64,000 nucleotides of DNA from CAVPGP01 sp963704025 (lineage in GTDB: Bacteria > Actinomycetota > Thermoleophilia > Gaiellales > Gaiellaceae). Positions 1 to 8,923 of the stretch are shown here, in pieces. The translations under genes and the position numbers were made by a program. The stretch's first letter is position 1. Every line of letters starts with the position of its first letter. The notes under the pieces are model-generated. The model ran no database searches. It worked only from the letters and a program-made list of their open reading frames with translations, and was not told where the DNA came from. The stretch is from contig CAVPGP010000003.1 of NCBI GenBank assembly GCA_963704025.1, positions 1-64,000 on the forward strand, read 5' to 3'.

Positions 1-25
1 TGCGGTCGATTCCTGCGTCCGGCAT
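1..25 (-). CDS. Start of an unidentified leftward gene (partial)
   Basis: An ATG on the minus strand is preceded by a GAGAGGAG ribosome-binding site about 6 bases upstream. It opens a frame reading MPDAGIDR before leaving the window. Only eight codons are visible, so no function can be given. The promoter-like repeat at 87-133 lies upstream in the right orientation, which supports a real gene start. Confidence 0.5.
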
Positions 26-86
26 GAATCCACTCCTCTCGTCTGTCGACGCTCAAGCGTCTGCGGCGCGCCCTCGTCTCGGGAGA

Positions 87-133
87 GACGCTAGGCCCGG
101 GCCGCGGGAGGGTCATCATCCGGTTGGGATGAG
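87..133 (-). promoter_or_regulatory. Promoter-like repeat with dyad operator, copy 1
   Basis: A 47-base block is repeated at 2200-2246 with the same internal spacing. It holds the perfect inverted repeat TCATCC-GGTTG-GGATGA (116-132). Reading leftward, 31 bases from the dyad centre, comes CCTAGCGTC, whose TAGCGT (93-88) fits an actinobacterial TANNNT -10 element. The gene starting at 25 is 68 bases further on. The dyad sits where an activator or repressor would contact the -35 region. A NarL-type regulator is one possible binder, but that is inference. Confidence 0.5.
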
Positions 134-253
134 TGGCCGGTGGGCGACGACCGCCTTACTTCTTCCAACGACGTCCACGAGGCCGTTGACGAACGCTCTC
201 GCGTGCTCGTCGAAGTCGGGCTGCAGATTCGGCGGCGGCATCTTCAGCCCCAT
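116..253 (-). CDS. Possible small ORF downstream of the ClC gene (45 codons)
   Basis: In the same frame as the ClC gene but after its stop codon, an ATG at 253 opens a 45-residue frame (MGLKMPPPN at its start) ending in a TGA inside the dyad at 116-118. It has a weak AGGA-like sequence upstream and contains acidic and aromatic residues (PDFDEHARAF). I recognise no family. It could be a real small protein, a degraded C-terminal remnant or chance. Otherwise the 26-298 stretch holds only the promoter repeat. Confidence 0.2.
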   Translation of the reverse strand: MGLKMPPPNLQPDFDEHARAFVNGLVDVVGRSKAVVAHRPLIPTG

Positions 254-298
254 CACGCGTTCCTGAGGCTCGGAGCACGCCTTTCCGATGGCAGCTGC

Positions 299-1660
299 CT
301 ACGAGTGGGCCGCGGAGCCGGGTACGGGAGCGAGCCGGGCCGAGACGACGTAGGAGACCACGACGGCGACGATGACGAGCGGCATCAGGGTCAGGCCGTC
401 GGCCTGGAGGAACACGCTCACGATGAGAACGGACGTGAGCGGCAGTCCCAGCATCGCGACCATCATCGCGCCGATGCCCATTGCGGCACCCGCGATCATC
501 GGCAGGCCGGGGAGGTGGGAGAGCGCAATGCCGCCGGCGGCGCCGATGAACATGCTCGGGAAGATGGGGCCGCCGCGGAAGCTGCTCAGCGAGAAGCTGT
601 ACGCGAGGCCCTTGCAGAGGACAACCATCAGCAGTGCGCCCACGGTCCATCCGGCGGCGCCTTCGATCAGCGCCGGGAGCTGATCCTGTCCCGAGAAGAG
701 CACCTCGCCCGAGCTTCTACCTGTTACTTCGACGAAGATCAGCACGACAACACCGATCGCGACCCCGACCACGGGTGTCAGCAGCATCATTCGGCGTTCG
801 ACGATCGGCTGGAGCAGCAGCGCCAGCCGCTTGATGCAGGCGCCGAGGATCGCCGCGACGACTCCGATCACGATCGCCCACAGAAACTCGGACACACCGG
901 GGCTGCCGGCGGGAGGGATGTCTGGGATCGCGAGCGAGAAGGTGCCGAAGCCGGTCCAGTTGTCGAGCCCGATGAAGATCAGCGCGCCGACACCGGCTGC
1001 GAGCAGCCCGGGCGCGAGAACGACTCCGAGCATCGCGCCGCCGATCCCGGCCACCTCCATCATCAGGAACGCGGCTGGTAAAGGCGAGCCGAGGAGTGTG
1101 CTGATCGCCGCGAAGCTACCTGCGGCGCCGATCACGACACTGGCCATCTCAGGTGCGTCGCGCATGACCAGGTGGACGGCGAGGACTCCGAGGCCGCTGC
1201 CGATCGCGATCAGAGGCGCTTCCGGGCCCAGGACGACCCCGAGGCTGAGGGTGGCGAATGCTGCAATGATGATCCCCGGGAGCTCGATCGGCGGCACGGG
1301 TCCGGATGACTTGAATCCCTCCGCCGGCTTGTGACCCGCCGTTCCCGGCAGGTGCCGGATCGTGAGCGCCACCAGCAGGCCGCTCAGCGCGAGCAGCGGA
1401 ATCGGCCACCAGGAAGGCTGGCTTTCGAAGCCGAGGTCGCCGGGCAAGGTGCCGAACAGGTACTGCTGGACTTCGGCGACCGCTTTGAGAAAGAAGTACG
1501 CGGCCGCCGCGACCGGCACACCGATGATCGCGCCGAACACGAGCAGCACGACGTACGAGCGGCTCCGGAGAAGCTCGACCGGACTCGGCGTAGCCCGTGT
1601 CGACGGCGCCGTGTGCGCGTCCGGGTGGCCGTCTTGTTCCACGCTGTTCTCGTCCGGCAT
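299..1660 (-). CDS. ClC-family chloride channel / transporter
   Basis: A 453-residue membrane protein of the voltage-gated chloride channel (ClC) fold, close to the usual 420-470 residues of bacterial members without CBS domains. Many hydrophobic helices run the length. LGPEAPLIAIG matches the GREGP selectivity loop and keeps the gating glutamate. GGPIFPSMFIG matches GxFxP. The first loop (GSGIPE in classic exchangers) is replaced by GHKPAEG, so chloride selectivity is not assured. The N-terminal 40 residues are hydrophilic. I chose the ATG at 1660; a TTG at 1687 in frame would add nine residues. The gene stands alone, downstream of an MFS remnant on the same strand. Confidence 0.85.
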   Translation of the reverse strand: MPDENSVEQDGHPDAHTAPSTRATPSPVELLRSRSYVVLLVFGAIIGVPVAAAAYFFLKAVAEVQQYLFGTLPGDLGFESQPSWWPIPLLALSGLLVALTIRHLPGTAGHKPAEGFKSSGPVPPIELPGIIIAAFATLSLGVVLGPEAPLIAIGSGLGVLAVHLVMRDAPEMASVVIGAAGSFAAISTLLGSPLPAAFLMMEVAGIGGAMLGVVLAPGLLAAGVGALIFIGLDNWTGFGTFSLAIPDIPPAGSPGVSEFLWAIVIGVVAAILGACIKRLALLLQPIVERRMMLLTPVVGVAIGVVVLIFVEVTGRSSGEVLFSGQDQLPALIEGAAGWTVGALLMVVLCKGLAYSFSLSSFRGGPIFPSMFIGAAGGIALSHLPGLPMIAGAAMGIGAMMVAMLGLPLTSVLIVSVFLQADGLTLMPLVIVAVVVSYVVSARLAPVPGSAAHS

Positions 1661-1702
1661 GATCAGGGACCTATCGAGGCGGTGCAACGGGATCCCGAAG
1701 GC

Positions 1703-2189
1703 TCATGAGCGTACCTCCCCCACGACGAGGGGGGCGACCACCAGCGCCGTTCCGAGAACGACTCCCGCAAGAGTCGTCGGGGGCGAGATTCCCGCGCAGG
1801 CGGCGACCCAGAAGGTCGAACGCGCGGCCACGTGGAGGTCATACAGCGGGTTCGTCGCGCGGCGCTGGCCCCACGACGAACAGGCCGCCGGCGACGGCGG
1901 CGACCGCGAGCAGCACGAGCGCAAGCGTCTACTCGCCCGCGACCCGCATGAAGTTGATCGAGATGATCAGGCCGCCGACGAGGACGAGCACGGCGGAGAG
2001 AACGCCGCCGAGGTTGTCGACTGGTTCGGTCGCCGCGTTGACGTGACTCGGAACGAAGAAGATCGCCATCGGCAGCGCGACCAGCGGCAGCGTGACCAGG
2101 AAACACCGAGCCCCAGCTGAAATGCGCGGGCAGGGCACCGGAGATGAGCGGTCAGAGTTCGCGACGCCGCCGCCCAGGGCAGACCACAA
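1703..2189 (-). pseudogene. MFS drug-transporter remnant, truncated and frameshifted
   Basis: Two minus-strand frames that meet near 1925 encode pieces of a DHA2/EmrB-type major facilitator. The first, from about 2110 to 1930, reads FLVTLPLVALPMAIFFVP, then SHVNAATEPVDNLGGVLS, then a membrane segment. The second, from about 1860 to 1790, reads NPLYDLHVAARSTFWVAACA. These match consecutive central parts of such transporters, but both the N-terminal helices and the last third are missing. The first 25 or so residues of the upstream frame are unrelated sequence. The remnant lies directly downstream of promoter repeat copy 2 and is very likely non-functional. Confidence 0.65.
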
Positions 2190-2199
2190 CGCGATCGAA

Positions 2200-2246
2200 G
2201 ACGCTAGGCCGGGGCAGCGTACGGATCATCATCCGGTTGGGATGAG
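2200..2246 (-). promoter_or_regulatory. Promoter-like repeat with dyad operator, copy 2
   Basis: This is the second copy of the 47-base block at 87-133. The dyad TCATCC-GGTTG-GGATGA is at 2229-2245, and ACGCTA (read leftward TAGCGT) is at 2201-2206, again 31 bases from the dyad centre. It points at the MFS remnant and may be the surviving promoter of that lost gene. It also borders the 3' end of the GNAT gene. Confidence 0.5.
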
Positions 2247-2275
2247 CGGCGCGCGTCCGTGGCAAGAGAGGTCTC

Positions 2276-3013
2276 CTACTCGGCTCCGATGACCGGATGA
2301 CGCATCCAGACGTTCGGCTCGACGTAGACGCCGCGGCCGCCGGCGAATTCCACTGGCACGAGGGCGCCCGGCACGGCATACTCGCCGTCGCCCGGGAAGG
2401 GCATCCCGGCCCACGTCTCCCACTCCTCCTGCGTGCCCTCGATCCGCATCGAGGCCGGGCAGACGTCGAGCAGCTCGGCGCCGAGGCGGACGTGGACGCG
2501 GATCCACGGGTCGAACGGCAAGCCGTCCTCGCGCGTCCATCGAACGTAGCGCTCGAGCGGGATCAGCGGGTAGCGGTCCTTCCAGGTCGGTCGGACGGGG
2601 GCGATCAGGGATCGGAAGCCGGCGCGGCCGGCGAGGTCCCGCATCGCCTCGATCAACAGCCGCGAGAGGCCCTCGTCCCGGCGTCCCCGGTCGACGACCG
2701 CCACCAGCGCCGAGAGCACGTCAGGCTCCGGGCGGGGGCCGTCGCCGAACCAGGCCTCGAGCATGTCGTCGATGCCGCCCGGCAGCCCTTCGGCTTCGCG
2801 TGCAGGCATCGTCCGGGCGTGTCCGACGACGACGTCGCGCGCGTCGTCCCACAGGACGAGCTGCAGCTCCGGCAGCTGCTCGCGCAGCTTCCCCCAGTGC
2901 CGGACCGCCACCTCGCCGTGGCCCATGAACTCCGCGAAGGTGTCCTCGACCTCGCCGGTCCGCAACGCGAGGTCGGGCCGCTCCGCGTACGTGAACACGC
3001 GCACGGCGGCCAC
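2276..3013 (-). CDS. GNAT-family N-acetyltransferase
   Basis: A predicted acyl-CoA-dependent acetyltransferase of about 245 residues. VVDRGRRDEGLSRLLIEAM fits the acetyl-CoA pyrophosphate-binding motif A (R/QxxGxG/A) after a beta strand (LSALVAVVD). The C-terminal part (positions 150-240) is longer than in minimal GNATs and contains WKDRYPLIPLERYVRW, so it may shape a specific substrate pocket; the substrate cannot be told. I chose the GTG at 3013 because the frame upstream of it is the antisense of the next gene. No strong ribosome site is visible. It begins 44 bases after the aldo/keto reductase stop and is probably cotranscribed with it. Confidence 0.7.
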   Translation of the reverse strand: MAAVRVFTYAERPDLALRTGEVEDTFAEFMGHGEVAVRHWGKLREQLPELQLVLWDDARDVVVGHARTMPAREAEGLPGGIDDMLEAWFGDGPRPEPDVLSALVAVVDRGRRDEGLSRLLIEAMRDLAGRAGFRSLIAPVRPTWKDRYPLIPLERYVRWTREDGLPFDPWIRVHVRLGAELLDVCPASMRIEGTQEEWETWAGMPFPGDGEYAVPGALVPVEFAGGRGVYVEPNVWMRHPVIGAE

Positions 3014-3057
3014 TCTATTGGGCGCGCGCGCTATTCGGGGTCGCGCGCCCGCCTCGG

Positions 3058-4068
3058 TCACGCTCTGTCGCGCTCGCTGTCGAGGATCGCCATCTGCTCG
3101 GTCTGGTAGCGCTCGCCGGCTACCGCGTCGGCCGGGATTGCCTCCTCGATCTTCGCCAGGTCGTCGGCCGTGAGCTCCAGCTCGAGCGCGGTCACCGCCT
3201 CGGCGAGCCGGTCGCGCGTGCGCGCGCCGACGAGCGGGACGATGTCGTCGCCGCGGGAGAGCGCCCAGCCGATCGCGAGCTGCGCCACCGTTGCACCCTT
3301 CGTGCGGGCGAGCGCGCGAAGCGCGTCGACGAGAGCGAGGTTGCGCTCGAGATTGTCGCCGGTGAACCGGGGAGCGGAGGCACGGAAGTCCTGCGCCGGC
3401 AGCGCCTTCGCGCGGTCGTTCGACCAGTGCCCGCTGAGGAGCCCGCGCGAGAGGACGCCGTAGGCGGTGAGGCCGATCCCGAGCTCGCGGCACGTGGGCA
3501 GGATCTCGGCCTCGATCCCGCGCGAGAGGAGCGAGTACTCGATCTGCAGGTCGGAGATCGGATGCACGGCCTGCGCCCGGCGGACGGTCTCGGCGCCGAC
3601 CTCGGAGAGGCCGACGTAGCGGACGTAACCGGCGTCCACCATCTCTGCAATCGCGCCCACCGTCTCCTCGATCGGCAGGTCGGGGAAGACTCTGCCGGGC
3701 CGGTAGATGTCGACGTAGTCGGTGCCGAGCCGGCGGAGCGTGTAGGCGACGAAGTTCTTCACTGCCGCAGGACGCAGGTCGTTGCCGACGATCCGCCCGT
3801 CGGGTGCACGCATGAGCCCGAACTTGACGCTCAGCACGACCTGCTCGCGGCTGCGGTCGCGCAGTGCCTCGCGCAGCAGCAGCTCGTTGTGGCCCATGCC
3901 GTAGTAGTCGCCGGTGTCGAGCAGCGTGATCCCGGCGTCGAGCGCGGCCCGGATGGTGGCGACGCTCTCGGCCTCGTCGGCGGGGCCGTAGAAGTCCGAC
4001 ATCCCCATGCAGCCGAGGCCGAGAGCGGAGACCTGCGGGCCGGCGGCGCCGAGTGAACGTGTGGTCAT
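3058..4068 (-). CDS. Aldo/keto reductase (AKR13-like)
   Basis: A 336-residue NADPH-dependent aldo/keto reductase. The N-terminus (SALGLGCMGMSDFYGP) is typical of the group, LLDTGDYYGMGHNE carries the catalytic Asp and Tyr, and VVLSVKFG the catalytic Lys. The usual active-site His position reads DIYRPGRVFP, as seen in members of this subgroup that lack it. SRGLLSGHW and the C-terminal VPLVGART form the cofactor site. The ATG at 4068 was chosen over an in-frame ATG five codons upstream because GAGGAGGG lies at the right distance before it. The GNAT gene follows. Probable role: carbonyl detoxification, substrate unknown. Confidence 0.88.
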   Translation of the reverse strand: MTTRSLGAAGPQVSALGLGCMGMSDFYGPADEAESVATIRAALDAGITLLDTGDYYGMGHNELLLREALRDRSREQVVLSVKFGLMRAPDGRIVGNDLRPAAVKNFVAYTLRRLGTDYVDIYRPGRVFPDLPIEETVGAIAEMVDAGYVRYVGLSEVGAETVRRAQAVHPISDLQIEYSLLSRGIEAEILPTCRELGIGLTAYGVLSRGLLSGHWSNDRAKALPAQDFRASAPRFTGDNLERNLALVDALRALARTKGATVAQLAIGWALSRGDDIVPLVGARTRDRLAEAVTALELELTADDLAKIEEAIPADAVAGERYQTEQMAILDSERDRA

Positions 4069-4114
4069 GGGGTCCCTCCTCATCGTGGGCGAATCCGCCT
4101 CGGAGCCGCGAACG

Positions 4115-4144
4115 GAGAAGGGCCCGTCTTCACGGGCCCTTCTC
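4115..4144 (-). terminator. Intrinsic hairpin terminator
   Basis: A perfect 13-bp stem, GAGAAGGGCCCGT paired with ACGGGCCCTTCTC, around a CTTC tetraloop. It lies between the 3' end of the leftward redox operon (stop at 4345) and the aldo/keto reductase start, and so ends the redox operon. No clear U-tract follows. The roughly 200 bases from 4145 to 4344 show no gene. Confidence 0.7.
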
Positions 4145-4344
4145 TAGACCTTCGTTGAGTCGGTGTCGCTTTCGTCTACCTCGTCGAGAAGGTGTTCGGT
4201 GGGTTCTTCCTGCGACCTTCCCGGTGAGGCTTCGTCCTACTTGCGATCCGGACTCAGCGCACCTCCGATACTCCTCCGGCACGCAGGTCGTGGCATCAGG
4301 GATTTCGCTGATTCGCTCGCGCTGCCCAAACCGCGTCTCCCAGC

Positions 4345-5356
4345 TCACCAGGGCCCGTAGCTGCCGCTGTTGGCCTCCCGCAGCGCGCCGACGTAGCCCG
4401 CTCGCTCGTAGACCGCCTCGTCGGTGCCGGGCGGCACCGCGAGCAGGCCGCGCAGCTCGTCGACGGCTGCGAATCCCTTGCGCTCCATCCAGTCGGACAG
4501 GCCGTCGAGCAGCACGGTTGCGTGCTCCGGGCCGTGGCGCAGCAGCGCCGAGGCCGTCATCACGACGTCGGCGCCGGCGAGGAGGTACTTGGCCACGTCG
4601 TCCGAGGTCTCGACGCCGGTGGTCGCGGCGAGCGAGGCGCGCACCCGTCCGTGCAGGAGCGCGATCCAGGTGCGCGGCAGCCGGGCCTCGGCCGGGTTCG
4701 AGAGGCCGACCTGGCGCACGACGGCGAGCGTGTCGGGATCGATGTCGGGCTGCAGGAACCGGTTGAAGAGCACCAGCGCGTCCGCGCCCGCCTCGTCCAG
4801 CCGCAACGCGATCTCGCCGGTCGAGCTGAAGTACGGGCTCAGCTTGACCGCCACCGGCACGCTGACCGCGTCCTTCACCCGGGTCAGGATGTCGACGTGG
4901 CGCTGCTCGACATCGCGGCCCGAGATGCGGGGATCGCCGGGGAGGTAGTAGATGTTCAGCTCGATCGCGGCAGCGCCGGCATCCTCCATCGTCCGGGCAT
5001 AGTCGGTCCAGCCGCTGGGCGTAGACGCCGTTGAGGCTGCCGATCACCGGGATCTCGACGGCGGCCGCGGCCCGCTCGAGGAGGCTCAGGTAGCGGCGCG
5101 GGCCGGCCTCGTCCTCGGCGGCGGCCGGAAAGTAGGAGAGCGACTCGGCGAAGCTCTCGGTTCCCGCATCGACGAGCCGCGCGTTCTCCGCCGCCTCCCG
5201 TCGGAGCTGCTCTTCGAAGAGCGAGTAGAGGACGATCGCACCGACACCTGCATCGGCGAGCCGCCGCACGCCGTCCACGGTCTGGGAGAGCGGGGACGCC
5301 GACGCGACGAGCGGGTTGCGCAGCGCCAGGCCGAGATAGCGGGTCGAGAGGTCCAT
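4345..5356 (-). CDS. Dihydroorotate-dehydrogenase-like flavoprotein (one frameshift)
   Basis: A TIM-barrel FMN protein related to class 1 dihydroorotate and dihydropyrimidine dehydrogenases, about 336 residues. The N-terminal part begins MDLSTRYLGLALRNPLVAS and runs to PVIGSLNGV near 5022. The rest (TMEDAGAAAIELNIYYLP, VPVAVKLSPYFS, TTGVETSDDVAKYLLAGADV) is in another frame. Removing one base near 5022 would join them as a normal sequence (NGV-TPSGWTDYAR), so this is probably a sequence error. It directly follows NifJ, the second gene of a three-gene redox operon. It probably oxidises or reduces a pyrimidine-like or quinone-coupled substrate using electrons shared with the partner proteins. 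Confidence 0.78.
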
Positions 5357-8300
5357 CAGCCCTTCCGCGCGTCACCCGCGAAGTGCTGCGGGCCGCGGGT
5401 CGCCATCTCCTCGTACACGTCCCAGCGCTGATCGACCGCCTGCTCGGCCAGCCCGTGCAGCCGCTCGGCTTCGGCCGGGTCGGTGTTCGCCAGCGTGCGA
5501 TAGCGCAGCTCCCGGTTCGTGTAGTCGGCGAGGGGGATGCGCGGCCGCGGCGAGTCGAGCAGGAACGGATTGCCGCCGGCCTCACGGACCACCGGGTCGT
5601 AGCGGATCAACGGCCAGTAGCCGCTGGCGACGGCGCGGTATTGCTGGTCGAGCCCCTTCGTCATCTCGATGCCGTGCGCGATGCAGTGGCTGTACGCGAG
5701 CACCAGCGAGGGGCCGTCGTAGGCTTCCGCCTCGCGAAAGGCGGTCAGCGTCTGCTGCGGATCGGCACCCATGGCCACCCGGGCGACGTAGACGCTCCCG
5801 TACGCGATCGCCTGCAGCGCGAGGTCCTTCTTGGGCACGGTCTTGCCCGCCGCTGCGAACTTGGCGACGGCACCGAGCGGTGTCGCCTTGGACATCTGGC
5901 CGCCGGTGTTCGAGTAGACCTCGGTGTCGAGCACCAGCACGTTCACGTTGCGCCCGCTGGCGAGGACGTGGTCGAGCCCGCCGGAGCCGATGTCGTAGGC
6001 CCAGCCGTCGCCGCCGACGATCCAGACGCTGCGCCGGACCAGGTGGTCGACCACACTCTGCAGGTCGGCGACGGCGGGCCCGTCGAGCGCGTCGAGCCGC
6101 CGCTTCAGCTCGGCCACGCGCACGCGCTGCGCGCGCAGCTCCGACTCCCTCAGTTGCGGCGCCTCCAGAATCTCGTCCGTCAGCTCTCCGCCAACGGCTG
6201 CGCGCAGCTCGGCAAGGCGCCGGCGGGCCAGCTCGTTGTGCCGGTCGGCGGCGAGCCGAAAGCCGAGCCCGAACTCGGCGTTGTCCTCGAAGAGGGAGTT
6301 CGACCAGGCCGGGCCGCGCCCCTCGGCATCGGTCGTCCACGGCGTCGTCGGCAGGTTGCCGCCGTAGATCGACGAGCAGCCGGTCGCGTTGGCGACCATC
6401 AGCCGATCGCCGAAGAGCTGCGAGAGGAGCTTCACGTACGGCGTCTCGCCGCATCCCGTGCAGGCGCCGGAGAACTCGAACAGCGGCTCCAGGAACTGGG
6501 TGCCGCGCACGGTGCCGAAGTCGACGCGCGACCGGTCGTTCGCGGGCAGCCCCTCGAAGAACTCGATGTTGTCCCGCTCGGCGGCGACCAGCGGCTCGCG
6601 CGGTGCGAGGTTGATGGCCTTGCGGACCGGGTCGCCCGGCGCCGTGACCGGGCAGGCTTCGACGCACAGCTGGCACCCTGTGCAGTCCTCGACGTAGACC
6701 TGCAGCGTGTAGCGGGTGTCGGGCAGGCCGACGGCCTGCAGCGGAGCCGACCGGAATCCATCCGGGGCACCGTCCAGCTGCGACTCGTCGTAGTGCCGGG
6801 AGCGGATCACGCTGTGCGGGCAGACGAAGCTGCAGTTGCCACACTGGATGCACAGGTCGGCGTCCCAGACGGCGACCAGCTCGGAGATGTTGCGCTTCTC
6901 GTAGGCCGCAGTGCCGCTCGGATACGTTCCGTCTACCGGCAGCACGCTGACGGGCAGGTCGTCGCCGCGGCCGGCCAGCATCGCCGCGGTGACCGTGCGG
7001 ACGAACTCGGGCGCGTGCGCGGGCACGACCGGTGGCAGCTCGCGGGTGGCGGTCACCCGCTCCGGTACGTCGACCTTGTGCAGCCCGTCCAGTGCGCGGT
7101 CGACCGCCGCCTGGTTGCGCTCGACCACGTCGGCACCGCGGCGGCCGTAGGTCTTCGCGACCGCCGTCTTGATTCGCTCGATCGCCTGCTCGGGCGGCAG
7201 CACGCCGGAGACGGCGAAGAAGCAGGTCTGGAGGACGATGTTGGTCCGTCCGGCGAGGCCGACCTCGCGGGCGATCCGCCCGGCGTCCACCACGTACAGG
7301 TCGATGTGCTTGTCGAGGATCTGCTCCTGGACCGGGCGGGGCAGTGCATCCCACACCTCGTCCGGCGGGTGCGGGCAGTTCAGCAGCAGGGTCGCGCCGT
7401 CCGCGGCGCGGCCGAGCACGTCGGCCCTCTCGAGCAGCCCGAACTGGTGGCAGCCGACGAAGCTCGCCTGCTGGACCAGGTAGGGCGCCCGGATCGGCCG
7501 TGGCCCGAAGCGCAGGTGCGACACCGTCTGCGAGCCGGACTTCTTCGAGTCGTAGACGAAGTAGCCCTGCGCGTGCACGCCCTCCTCGGCCCCGAGGATC
7601 TTGATCGTGTTCTTGTTCGCTCCGACCGTCCCGTCCGAGCCCAGACCGAAGAAGATCGCTCGCACCGTCTCGGGCGGCTCGATGTCGAGCGCCGCGTCGT
7701 AGGGCAGGCTCGTCCCGGAGACGTCGTCTCTGATGCCGACCGTGAACCGGCGTCGCGGCCGCTCGCGGGCAAGCTCGGCGAAGACGCCGGCGACCATGCC
7801 GGGCGTGAACTCCTTCGAAGACAGGCCGTAGCGGCCGCCGACGATCCGCGGCATCACCTCGCGCTCGCCGTCGGCGAACGACTCCGTCAGCGCCGTGACG
7901 GTGTCGAGGAAGAGCGGCTCGCCGAGCGAACCAGGCTCCTTCGTCCGGTCGAGCACGGCGATCCGGCGCGCGGTCGCCGGCAGCGCCTCGAGCAGCGCCT
8001 GCGCGGGAAACGGCCGGTACAGCCGCACCTGGACCACGCCGACCTGCTCGCCCTGCGCGTTGAGCGCGGCCACGGTCTCCTGGACCGTCTCCCCGCCCGA
8101 GCCCATCAGCACGACCACCTGCTCGGCCTCCGGATGCCCGTAGTAGTCGACGATCCCGTACCGGCGGCCCGTGCGCTCGGCGAGCCGCGCCATCGCGTCC
8201 TCGACCGCATCCGGTACGCGGGCATAGAACGGGTTGACCGTCTCGCGCGCCTGGAAGTAGACGTCCGGGTTCTGCGCGGTTCCCCGGATGAACGGCCGCT

Positions 8301-8922
8301 CCGGCGAGAGCGCCCGGTCCCGATGAGCCCGCACGAGCTCCTCGGGCACGAGCGCGCGCAGGTCGTCGTCGGAGAGCGTCTCGATCGTGTTCAGCTCGTG
8401 CGAGGTGCGGAACCCGTCGAAGAAGTGCACGAACGGCACCCGTGTCTCCAGCGTTGCGGCCTGCGCAACGAGCGCCAGGTCGTGGGCCTCCTGGACCGAT
8501 CCCGAGGCGAGCAGCGCGAAGCCGGTCTGGCGGACCGCCATCACGTCGGAGTGGTCGCCGAAGATCGAGAGCCCCTGCGCCGCGAGCGACCGGGCGGCCA
8601 CGTGCAGCACGGCCGGAGTCAGCTCACCCGCGATCCGGTACATGTTCGGGATCATCAGCAGCAGGCCCTGCGACGCGGTGAACGTGGTCGCCAGCGCACC
8701 GCTCTGCAGCGCACCGTGCAGGGCGCCGGCCGCTCCGCCCTCGCTCTGCATCTCGACCACCGCGGGCACGGTCCCCCAGACGTTCGGCCGCGCCTGGCTC
8801 GCCCACTCGTCGGCCAGCTCGGCCATCGGCGACGACGGCGTGATCGGGTAGATGCAGCAGACCTCGTTCAGCCGGTACGCGACGGAGGCGGCGGCCTCGT
8901 TGCCGTCGAGCGTGGCGCGCAT
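5356..8922 (-). CDS. nifJ: Pyruvate:ferredoxin (flavodoxin) oxidoreductase, single-chain
   Basis: A 1188-residue homodimer-type PFOR (family length about 1170-1200) that converts pyruvate and CoA to acetyl-CoA, CO2 and reduced ferredoxin. Domains in order: N-terminal pyrimidine-binding domain (YPITPSSPMAE near 30), transketolase C-like domain (260-410), gamma domain (GLGSDGTVGANKNTIKILG near 425), 2[4Fe-4S] insert (CIQCGNCSFVCP near 690, CTGCQLCVEACP near 747), proximal cluster cysteines (ACTGCGETPY near 820) and the TPP domain (GDGWAYDIGSGG near 970, YSNTGGQMSKATP). All cluster cysteines are present. Its ATG is one base after the stop of the GltD-like gene, implying coupled translation. PFOR in an apparently aerobic soil actinobacterium suggests micro-oxic or anaerobic metabolism. 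Confidence 0.95.
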   Translation of the reverse strand: MRATLDGNEAAASVAYRLNEVCCIYPITPSSPMAELADEWASQARPNVWGTVPAVVEMQSEGGAAGALHGALQSGALATTFTASQGLLLMIPNMYRIAGELTPAVLHVAARSLAAQGLSIFGDHSDVMAVRQTGFALLASGSVQEAHDLALVAQAATLETRVPFVHFFDGFRTSHELNTIETLSDDDLRALVPEELVRAHRDRALSPERPFIRGTAQNPDVYFQARETVNPFYARVPDAVEDAMARLAERTGRRYGIVDYYGHPEAEQVVVLMGSGGETVQETVAALNAQGEQVGVVQVRLYRPFPAQALLEALPATARRIAVLDRTKEPGSLGEPLFLDTVTALTESFADGEREVMPRIVGGRYGLSSKEFTPGMVAGVFAELARERPRRRFTVGIRDDVSGTSLPYDAALDIEPPETVRAIFFGLGSDGTVGANKNTIKILGAEEGVHAQGYFVYDSKKSGSQTVSHLRFGPRPIRAPYLVQQASFVGCHQFGLLERADVLGRAADGATLLLNCPHPPDEVWDALPRPVQEQILDKHIDLYVVDAGRIAREVGLAGRTNIVLQTCFFAVSGVLPPEQAIERIKTAVAKTYGRRGADVVERNQAAVDRALDGLHKVDVPERVTATRELPPVVPAHAPEFVRTVTAAMLAGRGDDLPVSVLPVDGTYPSGTAAYEKRNISELVAVWDADLCIQCGNCSFVCPHSVIRSRHYDESQLDGAPDGFRSAPLQAVGLPDTRYTLQVYVEDCTGCQLCVEACPVTAPGDPVRKAINLAPREPLVAAERDNIEFFEGLPANDRSRVDFGTVRGTQFLEPLFEFSGACTGCGETPYVKLLSQLFGDRLMVANATGCSSIYGGNLPTTPWTTDAEGRGPAWSNSLFEDNAEFGLGFRLAADRHNELARRRLAELRAAVGGELTDEILEAPQLRESELRAQRVRVAELKRRLDALDGPAVADLQSVVDHLVRRSVWIVGGDGWAYDIGSGGLDHVLASGRNVNVLVLDTEVYSNTGGQMSKATPLGAVAKFAAAGKTVPKKDLALQAIAYGSVYVARVAMGADPQQTLTAFREAEAYDGPSLVLAYSHCIAHGIEMTKGLDQQYRAVASGYWPLIRYDPVVREAGGNPFLLDSPRPRIPLADYTNRELRYRTLANTDPAEAERLHGLAEQAVDQRWDVYEEMATRGPQHFAGDARKG

Positions 8923-8923
8923 C

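Noticed and set aside
87..2246. The two 47-bp repeats as ends of a transposon carrying the ClC gene
   Set aside because: They are direct, not inverted, repeats, have no transposase between them and align with promoter positions instead.
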